From: Flavobacterium keumense
Lineage (GTDB): Bacteria; Bacteroidota; Bacteroidia; Flavobacteriales; Flavobacteriaceae
DNA: 64,000 bases
Direction of reading: 5' to 3'
Assembly: GCF_029866485.1 (NCBI RefSeq)
Contig: NZ_CP092332.1
Coordinates: 248,001-312,000, forward strand
Positions 1 through 7,581 of the stretch are shown here, one piece after another. The notes under the pieces are model-generated. The model was given only the letters and a program-made list of their open reading frames with translations, was not told where the DNA came from and searched no databases. The stretch's first letter is position 1; every line of letters starts with the position of its first letter. Both the position numbers and the translations under genes were made by a program.

Positions 1-2
1 CC

Positions 3-758
3 AAAACTTTAGGAATGATTGCTTCCGAAATCAAAGAAGGAGTCACTTCATTATACTTAGACAAACTAGCCGAAGAATTCATTCGTGATCACGGAGCAAT
101 CCCAAGTTTTTTAGGGCTATACGGATTTCCAAATTCACTTTGTATGAGTCCAAATACGCAAGTAGTACACGGAATTCCAAACAATACCCCTTTACAAAGT
201 GGCGACATTATCTCAGTAGATTGTGGTGCTTTTAAAAACGGATTTCATGGCGATCATGCCTATACTTTTGAAGTGGGCGAAGTCGCTCCCGAAACCAAAA
301 AATTATTACAAATCACTAAAGAATCATTGTACGTTGGAATTCGTGAATTTCGAGCAGGAAATCGTGTAGAAGATGTGGGTAATGCGATTCAAAAATATAC
401 CGAGGCTCATGGTTACGGAGTTGTTCGCGAGTTAGTAGGTCACGGTTTAGGACAAAAAATGCACGAAGAACCTGAAATGCCTAACTATGGTAAAAAAGGC
501 CGCGGAAAATTATTTATAGAAGGAATGGTAGTTGCCATCGAGCCAATGATTAATTTGGGCACCAAAAATATCAAACAACACAAAGACGGTTGGACAATCA
601 CCACGGCTGACAACAAACCTTCTGCACATTTTGAACACGATGTAGCCTTAGTAGATGGAAAACCTGAATTGCTTTCGACTTTCAAATATATCTATGACGC
701 CTTAGGAATTGTGAGTAATGAGGAAGATGAATTTAGAAAAGACCCAACTTTGATTTAA
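3..758 (+). CDS. map: Methionine aminopeptidase type I, 5' end cut by window edge
   Basis: Removes the initiator methionine from nascent proteins in the cytoplasm. The reading frame is open to the window start (codons Lys-Thr-Leu-Gly precede the first internal Met), so only the N-terminal ~20 residues are missing; the ATG at 15 is internal. The pita-bread fold ligands are all visible: the Asp in SVDCGAF, the Asp in GFHGDHAY, the His in GHGLG, the substrate His in MHEEPEMPNYG, the Glu in AIEPMIN and the Glu in HFEHDVAL. It ends before a short spacer that holds the left arm of the inverted repeat around the next gene. Family assignment is firm. Confidence 0.96.
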   Translation, partial: KTLGMIASEIKEGVTSLYLDKLAEEFIRDHGAIPSFLGLYGFPNSLCMSPNTQVVHGIPNNTPLQSGDIISVDCGAFKNGFHGDHAYTFEVGEVAPETKKLLQITKESLYVGIREFRAGNRVEDVGNAIQKYTEAHGYGVVRELVGHGLGQKMHEEPEMPNYGKKGRGKLFIEGMVVAIEPMINLGTKNIKQHKDGWTITTADNKPSAHFEHDVALVDGKPELLSTFKYIYDALGIVSNEEDEFRKDPTLI

Positions 759-771
759 CTATTTTATTCTA

Positions 772-793
772 ACACAGATTTCACAGATTTCAC
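772..793 (+). repeat. Left arm of inverted repeat flanking the GxxExxY gene
   Basis: The arm contains two tandem copies of a CACAGATTT unit. Its 20-base core (acacagatttcacagatttc) is the exact reverse complement of bases 1191-1210 on the other side of the 124-aa gene. Perfect arms bounding a single small gene suggest a discrete inserted or mobilised unit. Confidence 0.8.
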
Positions 794-804
794 AAACCCT
801 AATT

Positions 805-1179
805 ATGGAAAATTTCTATTTAAAAGATGAGACCTATAAAATAATAGGTTTGTGTATGGAAGTCCATAAAATATTAGGCAGAGGTCATAGTGAAAATACG
901 TACGGAGATGCTTTAGAATATGAATTTAAAATAAATAACATCCCTTACGAAAGAGAGAAAAAATACACTATTGAATACAAAGATATTCTTTTACCTAGAT
1001 ATTATTTTTCTGATTTTACGGTTTACGATGAAATTATCTTAGAATTAAAAGCAATTGAAAGTTTATCAAGTAGCGAAATAAAACAAACTTTAAATTATTT
1101 AGCGGCATCAAAGAATAAAATTGGATTATTAATCAATTTTGGAGAAGATAGCTTAAAATACAAACGAATCATTTTATAA
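805..1179 (+). CDS. GxxExxY family protein (PD-(D/E)XK-like)
   Basis: This 124-aa protein carries the family signature near its N-terminus (G-H-S-E-N-T-Y, about residues 28-34) and a PD-(D/E)XK-like core in its second half: the Asp of SDFTVYDE followed by ELKA, then a helix with QTLNYLAAS. The family (PF13366-like) is widespread in Bacteroidota and environmental genomes; its biochemical role is unknown to me, though the fold suggests nuclease ancestry. It stands alone between map and an unrelated methyltransferase and is enclosed by a perfect 20-bp inverted repeat (772-793 and 1190-1210), which suggests it travels as a cassette. Family call is strong; function is not known. Confidence 0.85.
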   Translation: MENFYLKDETYKIIGLCMEVHKILGRGHSENTYGDALEYEFKINNIPYEREKKYTIEYKDILLPRYYFSDFTVYDEIILELKAIESLSSSEIKQTLNYLAASKNKIGLLINFGEDSLKYKRIIL

Positions 1180-1189
1180 TTAAAATCTG

Positions 1190-1210
1190 CGAAATCTGTG
1201 AAATCTGTGT
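1190..1210 (+). repeat. Right arm of inverted repeat flanking the GxxExxY gene
   Basis: Two tandem GAAATCTGTG units, the reverse complement of the arm at 772-793; a third, slightly diverged unit (aaatctgc) lies just outside at 1183-1190. The arm overlaps the first codons of the downstream methyltransferase. Confidence 0.8.
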
Positions 1211-1968
1211 TTAAATTTATCCTCAATACCATCCCACGCCCTGTCTTAATTCGATTGAGTATTGTGGCAAGGCCTATTTTAGCATTTTTATTAAAAGGAA
1301 ACACATTCACCGACCCAATTGACGGAAAAAGTTTTAGAATGTTTTTGCCTTATGGTTATGGTACGCAAAGAAACAATGTGCTTTCGCCAAGTACACTATC
1401 GTTAGAAAGACACCGTTTATTATGGCTGTATTTACAAAATGAAACCGATTTTTTTACAGCAACTGAGAAAAAAAATGTACTCCATTTTGCACCAGAACAA
1501 GAATTTTACAAACGTTTCAAAAAGCAAAAAAACATTCAATACACCACTACCGATTTATTTTCGCCTCTAGCCGATGTAAAAGCAGATATTTGTAACCTGC
1601 CTTTTGAAGACAATCAATACGATGTGCTATTTTGTAATCATGTTTTGGAACATATTCCTGACGACACCAAAGCCATGCAAGAATTGTATCGCGTTTTAAA
1701 ACCAGGAGGAATGGCCATTCTTCAAATTCCACAAGATTTAAATCGAGCTACTACTTTTTCTGACGATTCCATTACTGATGAAAAAGAACGCGCTGCGATT
1801 TTCGGACAATACGACCACGTTAGAGTATATGGACGCGATTATTTCGACAAATTACGAAGTATTGGATTTACTGTAGTTGAAGAAGATTATACCAAAAAAA
1901 TAAGTCCAGAATTAGTCACAAAGTACTGTTTAGCACCTGGCGAAATTATACCGGTTTGTTTCAAATAA
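1198..1968 (+). CDS. Class I SAM-dependent methyltransferase, GTG start inside repeat
   Basis: A 256-aa methyltransferase of the Methyltransf_11 type. Motif I is atypical (VLHFAPE rather than a glycine-rich loop), while the later motifs are normal: DICNLPFEDNQYDVLFCNHVLEHI and RVLKPGGMAILQIP. The substrate cannot be told. The N-terminus (MKSVFKFILNTIPRP) agrees with what I expect of flavobacterial homologues, yet the only available start codons are GTG at 1198 or GTG at 1207; both lie in the right arm of the inverted repeat, and the next in-frame ATG is over 40 codons in. The frame is the same as that of the upstream gene, with a TAA between them. The cassette arm may have replaced an original ATG, or the repeat may have targeted this sequence. 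Confidence 0.85.
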   Translation: MKSVFKFILNTIPRPVLIRLSIVARPILAFLLKGNTFTDPIDGKSFRMFLPYGYGTQRNNVLSPSTLSLERHRLLWLYLQNETDFFTATEKKNVLHFAPEQEFYKRFKKQKNIQYTTTDLFSPLADVKADICNLPFEDNQYDVLFCNHVLEHIPDDTKAMQELYRVLKPGGMAILQIPQDLNRATTFSDDSITDEKERAAIFGQYDHVRVYGRDYFDKLRSIGFTVVEEDYTKKISPELVTKYCLAPGEIIPVCFK

Positions 1969-2011
1969 TTAACAACCAGTAATTGTTTATATTTACATTT
2001 CCGTAATTCTG

Positions 2012-3274
2012 ATGACAATTATGACTCGTTATTTATTTCAAACACTACTCTTTTTTGTATTTACTTTGGCAACAGCTCAAGTAGAAAAAGAAATTGTACC
2101 TCCCTACCACATTAAGACCATTTCTTTTGTACAAAACAATCAAAATGTAGTACCTATTTTCCAACTAGGAGATGCATTTCAATTACAATTTGACGATCTT
2201 TTTGGGAATGACGCTTCTTATTTTTACGAAATCATTCATTGTGATTACAACTGGAATCCCTCTGATTTACAAAAAAGAGAGTATTTACAGGGATTTGACA
2301 ACCAGCGAATTCAGGAATCCGCAAGTTCATTTAACTGCTTGCAGATTTACACCCACTACCGATTAAATTTCCCTAATAACAACACCCAACTAAAAATCAG
2401 CGGCAATTACATTCTGAAAATTTTAAATGAAGACAAAGAAGTCGTTTTCTCTAGAAAATTTATTGTGTACGAAGATTTAGTCACTGTTCCTATGCAGGTC
2501 AAAAGAGCGCGAACTGTAACTAATTTAGACGCTAAACACAATTTAGAATTCACCATCAAATCCAATGTAATTACGTTCCAAAACCCATTAAAAAACGTAA
2601 AAACAGTCTTGATTCAAAATGGAAAATTCCACACTGCAATCAGCAATATTACTCCACAATACACAATGGGCAATGATTTGGTTTACAAATACGACGCCCC
2701 AACTCAATTTTGGGCTGGAAACGAATTTCTGTATTTTGACAACAAAGAAATTCGAGTAGCAAGCAACAACATCTCTCGAATTGACAGTCAAAAAGACATT
2801 TATAGTACCTATTTATTTACTAATGAAGCACGCGCAAATTCCAATTATTACAACTGGCCCGATGTCAATGGCAACTTCGTAGTCCGTCGATTATTTGCCG
2901 AAAACAGTGAAATTGAAGCCGATTATTCTTGGATATATTTTAGTCTTTCAGCACCACTTTTTAGAAGTTCTGATGGAGCAATTTATGTAACTGGAATGTT
3001 TAATAATTATGCCCTCACTCCTGAAAACAAAATGGAGTACAATACTGAAAAAGGGATTTATGAAAAAGCCATTTTAATCAAACAAGGATTTACAAATTTT
3101 GAATATTCAGCAGTGAAACCCAACGGAACTATTGATTTAGAAAATGCCATTGACGGTAATTTTTATCAAACGGAAAACGAATATACGGTTCTTGTATATT
3201 ACCGAGAAAACACCGATCGATATGACCATGTAATAGGAAAAGGAACCGCAACTTCCTTAAATATAATCAATTAA
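2012..3274 (+). CDS. DUF5103 protein, T9SS plug protein
   Basis: A 420-aa exported protein with a signal peptide (hydrophobic residues 7-22, ending ATAQ) and the conserved opening PPYHIKTISF. It belongs to DUF5103, the family of the plug protein that closes the periplasmic side of the SprA translocon in Flavobacterium johnsoniae T9SS. The rest is predicted all-beta, with conserved stretches such as HCDYNWNPSDLQKREYLQGF and FAENSEIEADYSWIYFSL. ATG at 2012 and ATG at 2021 are both possible starts; I kept the first. It is monocistronic between the methyltransferase and apaG, away from other T9SS genes. Family call is good; the plug role rests on work on the family. Confidence 0.85.
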   Translation: MTIMTRYLFQTLLFFVFTLATAQVEKEIVPPYHIKTISFVQNNQNVVPIFQLGDAFQLQFDDLFGNDASYFYEIIHCDYNWNPSDLQKREYLQGFDNQRIQESASSFNCLQIYTHYRLNFPNNNTQLKISGNYILKILNEDKEVVFSRKFIVYEDLVTVPMQVKRARTVTNLDAKHNLEFTIKSNVITFQNPLKNVKTVLIQNGKFHTAISNITPQYTMGNDLVYKYDAPTQFWAGNEFLYFDNKEIRVASNNISRIDSQKDIYSTYLFTNEARANSNYYNWPDVNGNFVVRRLFAENSEIEADYSWIYFSLSAPLFRSSDGAIYVTGMFNNYALTPENKMEYNTEKGIYEKAILIKQGFTNFEYSAVKPNGTIDLENAIDGNFYQTENEYTVLVYYRENTDRYDHVIGKGTATSLNIIN

Positions 3275-3296
3275 AAAACATTTTCCAATCAAATTG

Positions 3297-3326
3297 TTGA
3301 AGCAAAATCATTTTTTTGTAATTTTG
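3297..3326 (+). promoter_or_regulatory. Bacteroidota-type promoter for apaG
   Basis: A -33 TTG (3297-3299) is followed after 19 bases by a -7 box TAATTTTG (3319-3326), matching the TAnnTTTG consensus. The apaG ATG is 34 bases further on. Confidence 0.6.
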
Positions 3327-3360
3327 TAACAATAGATTTGATTTTCAGTAACAATTTCCT

Positions 3361-3747
3361 ATGGTTTCTCAAATAACAAGAGGTATTAAAATTTCAGTTT
3401 TGACTAGTTTTGAAGGTACTTACTTCAAAAACTATCGAATCCATTTTGCCTTTAGTTATGAAATCAAAATCGAAAACCACAGTAAAGATTCTGTACAGTT
3501 AGTTTCTCGTCATTGGGAAATTTTTGACTCATTGAACGAATTAGAAATAGTAGATGGCGAAGGTGTTATTGGCAAAAAACCAGTATTAAAACCAGGCGAA
3601 TTTTACACCTATAGTTCAGGCTGTTTACTATCATCTCCGCATGGTGCGATGAAAGGACATTTCAACATGATTAATTTCACCACAACCAAGACTTTTAAAG
3701 TAATTGTCCCTTCTTTTAGACTAAGTGCTCCTTTTGCTCTTAATTAA
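3361..3747 (+). CDS. apaG: ApaG protein (Co2+/Mg2+ efflux-associated)
   Basis: This 128-aa protein has the fibronectin-III-like ApaG fold. Conserved features are the YEIKIEN strand, VQLVSRHWEI, the glycine-rich GEGVIGKKPVLKPGE segment, and FYTYSSGCLLSSPHGAMKGHF. Length matches the family (about 125-130 aa). ApaG is tied in enterobacteria to metal resistance and diadenosine tetraphosphate metabolism, but its molecular role is unsettled. It has its own upstream promoter and is followed by a 170-bp spacer before pruA. Confidence 0.95.
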   Translation: MVSQITRGIKISVLTSFEGTYFKNYRIHFAFSYEIKIENHSKDSVQLVSRHWEIFDSLNELEIVDGEGVIGKKPVLKPGEFYTYSSGCLLSSPHGAMKGHFNMINFTTTKTFKVIVPSFRLSAPFALN

Positions 3748-3816
3748 TTTTTTTATTTTGTTGAATAAATTTTAATTTATTAGTTCCAATTATCTTTTTT
3801 ATTGAATTATCCTTTG

Positions 3817-3824
3817 TACTTTTG
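3817..3824 (+). promoter_or_regulatory. -7 promoter box upstream of pruA
   Basis: TACTTTTG fits TAnnTTTG. It would give an untranslated leader of roughly 90 bases before the pruA ATG at 3921. No clear -33 element at the standard distance. Confidence 0.45.
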
Positions 3825-3920
3825 TATAAGTTTAAATTATTCGCAAGATTCAGAATAAATTTAATTATTGATTTTCTAATTCAAATCTGTTAAACTAACA
3901 GGTTTTTTAATATCAAAGTT

Positions 3921-5546
3921 ATGTTAAAAGGATTTTTTCAAGTACCCAAAGCGGTAAATGAACCCGTAAAAAGTTACGCCCCTAACTCTGCTGAAAAAAC
4001 AGCTGTATTAGAAGCTTATAAAAAAATGTGGAATACCACTATCGACGTTCCATTGTATATTGGAAGTGAAGAAATCAGAACTGGAAATACCAGAACCATG
4101 TCGGCACCTCACGACCACCAACACATTGTTGGAACCTACCATTTGGCTGAGAAATCACATGTAGAAAAAGCCATTGCAAATGCTTTGGAATCCAGACAAG
4201 CTTGGGCTAACATGGCTTGGGAACAACGCGCTGCTATTTTCTTAAAAGCGGCCGAATTGATTGCCGGACCCTACCGAGCCAGAATCAATGCCGCCACGAT
4301 GATTGCACAATCTAAAACAATTCACCAAGCCGAAATCGATGCGTCTTGTGAATTAATTGACTTTTTGCGATTTAACGTAGAATTCATGTCACAAATTTAT
4401 AGTGACCAACCTAAATCTGATTCGTCTGTTTGGAATCGTTTAGAATACCGACCATTAGAAGGTTTCATCTACGCTATTACTCCTTTCAACTTTACAGCCA
4501 TTGCCGCTAATTTACCGGCTAGTGCTGCCATGATGGGAAATGTTGTGGTTTGGAAACCAAGCGACAGCCAAGTTTTCTCTGCTAAAATTATTATCGACAT
4601 TTTCAAAGAAGCGGGTTTACCTGATGGTGTAATCAATGTGGTTTTTGGAGATGCGTTAATGGTGACCGATACAGTTTTGGCAAGTCGTGATTTTGCTGGA
4701 GTTCATTTTACAGGTTCGACTCATGTTTTTAAAGATATTTGGGCTAAAATTGGAACCAACATCCATCATTATAAAACCTACCCAAGAATTGTAGGAGAAA
4801 CAGGAGGAAAAGATTTTATCATTGCACATCCTTCGGCAAATGTAAAACAAGTAGCTACAGGAATTGTGCGTGGGGCTTTTGAGTTCCAAGGACAAAAATG
4901 TTCTGCAGCCTCTAGAGCTTATATTCCAAAAAGTTTATGGCCTGCTGTAAAAGAACAAGTAATTACGGATGTAAAGTCAATGAAAATGGGATCTCCAGAA
5001 GATTTTTCTAACTTCATTACGGCGGTGATTCACGAAGGGTCTTTTGACAAATTAGCAAGTTACATTGACCAAGCTAAAAAAGATGCCGATGCCGAAATTA
5101 TTATAGGAGGAAATTACGATAAATCAAAAGGCTATTTTATTGAACCAACGGTAATTGTAACTACCAATCCAAAATATACTACTATGGAAACCGAATTGTT
5201 CGGTCCAGTGATCACCGTTTATGTGTATGAAGATGCGCAATGGTCTGAAACTCTAAAATTAGTAGATACGACTTCTGAATACGCTTTAACTGGAGCTGTT
5301 TTCAGTACCGATCGTTATGCTATTGAAGAAGCAACTGTAGCACTTCAAAATGCAGCTGGAAATTTCTACATCAATGATAAACCAACAGGAGCTGTTGTAG
5401 GACAACAACCTTTTGGTGGCGCTAGAGCTTCAGGGACTAATGACAAAGCCGGATCTGCCTTAAATTTATTGCGTTGGGTGTCGCCAAGAACTATTAAAGA
5501 AACTTTAGTAGCTCCCGAAGATTACAGATATCCGTTTTTAGGATAA
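3921..5546 (+). CDS. pruA: L-glutamate gamma-semialdehyde dehydrogenase
   Basis: A 541-aa aldehyde dehydrogenase oxidising L-glutamate gamma-semialdehyde (from 1-pyrroline-5-carboxylate) to glutamate with NAD+, the second step of proline catabolism. The general-base Glu is near residue 293 (VGETGGKDF), the nucleophile Cys near 327 (FQGQKCSAASRAY), and the cofactor and substrate motifs ITPFNFTAIAANLPA and GAVVGQQPFGGARASGTND are intact. It matches the stand-alone P5C dehydrogenase subtype (about 540 aa) rather than bifunctional PutA; no proline dehydrogenase gene is in the window. It converges on rsmG across a palindromic terminator. Confidence 0.96.
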   Translation: MLKGFFQVPKAVNEPVKSYAPNSAEKTAVLEAYKKMWNTTIDVPLYIGSEEIRTGNTRTMSAPHDHQHIVGTYHLAEKSHVEKAIANALESRQAWANMAWEQRAAIFLKAAELIAGPYRARINAATMIAQSKTIHQAEIDASCELIDFLRFNVEFMSQIYSDQPKSDSSVWNRLEYRPLEGFIYAITPFNFTAIAANLPASAAMMGNVVVWKPSDSQVFSAKIIIDIFKEAGLPDGVINVVFGDALMVTDTVLASRDFAGVHFTGSTHVFKDIWAKIGTNIHHYKTYPRIVGETGGKDFIIAHPSANVKQVATGIVRGAFEFQGQKCSAASRAYIPKSLWPAVKEQVITDVKSMKMGSPEDFSNFITAVIHEGSFDKLASYIDQAKKDADAEIIIGGNYDKSKGYFIEPTVIVTTNPKYTTMETELFGPVITVYVYEDAQWSETLKLVDTTSEYALTGAVFSTDRYAIEEATVALQNAAGNFYINDKPTGAVVGQQPFGGARASGTNDKAGSALNLLRWVSPRTIKETLVAPEDYRYPFLG

Positions 5547-5548
5547 GA

Positions 5549-5684
5549 CGATATACGAAGTACGATATTCGAGGTACGATATACGATATACGTTATACGA
5601 GGTACGATATAAAAAACCCACAAATTGAAATTTCAATTTGTGGTTTTTTTTATTGTAACTATTTACAATCGTATATCGTATATC
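5549..5684. repeat. TACGATAT-type repeat cluster between pruA and rsmG
   Basis: From 5549 to 5610 there are several imperfect copies of a TACGATATACGA / GAGGTACGATAT motif in one orientation. From 5668 to 5684 the inverse (atcgtatatcgtatatc) appears and runs directly into the rsmG stop codon. The terminator palindrome lies in the middle, so the whole block is a large imperfect inverted repeat. Confidence 0.7.
5611..5651. terminator. Bidirectional terminator between pruA and rsmG
   Basis: A perfect 13-bp stem with no spacer bases (ccacaaattgaaa / tttcaatttgtgg, 5618-5643) is flanked by an A run on the left and a T run on the right, so it can terminate both converging genes. Confidence 0.8.
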
Positions 5685-6314
5685 TTAAATCGTAAATTTC
5701 AAAGGTAAATGCACGACTTTCTTGGTTTCAAAAAATTCATCTTCAAAGTAATCGGCTAAGTCGTACAAGGTCGCTTTAGGAAAATCTTTCAATTCTTCGG
5801 TTAAGTCGCCACCTTTGAGGTAAAGAATACCATTTTTCAGTTCGTGTTTGTGTTGTTTTTTGATTTTGGTTTTCACCCAAGAAACAAAATCAGGCATATT
5901 AGTTACCGCCCGACTAACGATAAAATCGAAATCACCTTTTACATTTTCGGCACGAATTTGTTCTGCTTTCACATTTTCCAGTCCTAAAGCATCAACCACT
6001 GCTTGAACTACTTTTATTTTTTTAGCAATCACATCAATCAAATAAAAACGAGTTTCTGGAAAAAGTATCGCTAACGGAATACCTGGAAATCCGCCTCCTG
6101 TTCCTACATCCAACACAAAAGTACCTGGAGCAAACGGCTGAATTTTAGCAATTCCTAAAGAATGTAAAACGTGTTTGGTATATAACGCATCAATATCTTT
6201 TCGGGAAATGACATTAATTTTTTCGTTCCAATCGTGGTATAATACATCTAACTGACGGAATTGCTCTTTTTGAACTTCAGTTAAATTTGGAAAATGCTTC
6301 AGAATTGCTTCCAT
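5685..6314 (-). CDS. rsmG: 16S rRNA (guanine527-N7)-methyltransferase RsmG
   Basis: About 209 aa. It methylates N7 of G527 in 16S rRNA using SAM. The SAM-binding glycine motif is clear (VLDVGTGGGFPGIPLAILFPE), followed by the acidic strand FYLIDVIAKK and DFIVSRAVTNMPDFV. I chose the ATG at 6314 (MEAILKHFPNLT) because family members begin there; an in-frame ATG 18 bases upstream (6332) would add MLKIFK and overlap the probable -7 box. It faces the desaturase divergently and converges on pruA. Confidence 0.95.
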   Translation of the reverse strand: MEAILKHFPNLTEVQKEQFRQLDVLYHDWNEKINVISRKDIDALYTKHVLHSLGIAKIQPFAPGTFVLDVGTGGGFPGIPLAILFPETRFYLIDVIAKKIKVVQAVVDALGLENVKAEQIRAENVKGDFDFIVSRAVTNMPDFVSWVKTKIKKQHKHELKNGILYLKGGDLTEELKDFPKATLYDLADYFEDEFFETKKVVHLPLKFTI

Positions 6315-6329
6315 TTTAAAAATTTTTAA

Positions 6330-6337
6330 CAAAAGTA
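6330..6337 (-). promoter_or_regulatory. -7 promoter box for rsmG
   Basis: On the minus strand the sequence reads TACTTTTG, 15 bases upstream of the ATG at 6314, which supports the shorter rsmG start. Confidence 0.5.
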
Positions 6338-6367
6338 CTCTTTTTAGATTGGAAATAGTAGTTCATT

Positions 6368-6401
6368 TTTGCACATCGAAAATTTTTAATAAGTATCTTT
6401 G
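6368..6401 (+). promoter_or_regulatory. Promoter for the desaturase
   Basis: TTTG (6368-6371) and TATCTTTG (6394-6401), separated by 22 bases, form a -33/-7 pair 19 bases before the ATG at 6421. Confidence 0.55.
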
Positions 6402-6420
6402 TAGATTATTACACAAGTTT

Positions 6421-7517
6421 ATGAAAAACACCGCTCCAACATTTGCAAAGCAAGACGATCTAAAATTTTTTAGAACATTAAACTCGCGGGTCAATACGTA
6501 TTTCAAAGAAAACAATCTTGACAAAACCGGAAACTGGAAATTGCATCTCAAAGCAGTTGTAATGTTCTCTATTTTCCTGACACCGTATTTTTTCTTGTTA
6601 GCTATGGATATGCCGTTTTGGGTTTATTTGTTACTGAATTTTGTTATTGGAGTAGGTATGGCTGGTGTGGGAATGAACGTAATGCACGATGGCAATCACG
6701 GGGCATATTCGAGTAAATCTTGGGTCAATAAATTTATGGGGGTAGTATTTACATCTTGGCAGGAAATGTGTACAACTGGCAAGTACAACACAATGTGTTA
6801 CACCACACTTATACTAATATTTTGGGGCATGATGAAGATTTAGAAGCAGGTCGCATCTTGCGATTTTCTAAAACTGCAAAATGGTATAGCTACCATAAAT
6901 TCCAACATTATTATTCTGTTTTCCTATACGGTTTATTGACTTTCAATTGGGCAATCACTACTGATTTTCTTCAAATGAAACGCTATTTAAAACGCAATTT
7001 GTCGTATGGCGAATTCAAAAAACCAGTTATTCGTTGGACTACTTTAATCATTACAAAAATTATTTATTTCTCTATTTGGTTAGTAATTCCAATGGTTTTA
7101 GGCATCACGTGGTGGAAAGTAATTGTAGGTTTTCTAGTAATGCACTACACTGCTGGATTGATTTTGAGTATTGTTTTTCAATTGGCTCACGTAGTTAATG
7201 AAACAGAAAATCCAATACCAAACGAAGAAGGCGAAATAGAAAACACCTGGGCCATCCACCAATTATATACTACGGCTAATTTTGCTCCTAAAAATTGGCT
7301 AGTGAATTATTATACAGGTGGTTTAAATCACCAAATCGAACACCATATTTTCCCAAATATTTCTCATATCCATTATAGTAAAATAGCTGAGTTTGTCAAA
7401 CAAACCGCTAAAGAATGTAACCTTCCGTATCATGAGTTTAAAACCACACGAGAAGCCATACTTTCACATTTTACCCATTTAAAAAATTTAGGAATGAAAC
7501 CCGAATTAAGTGCATAA
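6421..7517 (+). pseudogene. Acyl-CoA/acyl-lipid fatty acid desaturase, frameshifted
   Basis: Together two overlapping frames encode one membrane di-iron desaturase of about 365 aa. The first frame (from ATG 6421, MKNTAPTFAKQDD) carries transmembrane segments and histidine box 1 (HDGNHG). The second carries box 2 (QHNVLHHTYTN), two more hydrophobic pairs and box 3 (HQIEHHIFPNISH). The frame changes in the run of five Gs at 6738-6742: one more G would read Met-Gly-Gly-Ser-Ile-Tyr and join the halves seamlessly. As given, the first frame ends in unrelated residues at 6843. This is either a recent pseudogene, a sequencing error in a homopolymer, or a gene rescued by slippage. Apart from the lost base no part is missing. 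All eight box histidines survive, and the length fits the linoleoyl-CoA-desaturase-like family. Confidence 0.85.
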
Positions 7518-7581
7518 AAACAAATACTAACTAAAACCTAATTTAACAACTACAAATTAGACTATTCAATACAATTAGAAA

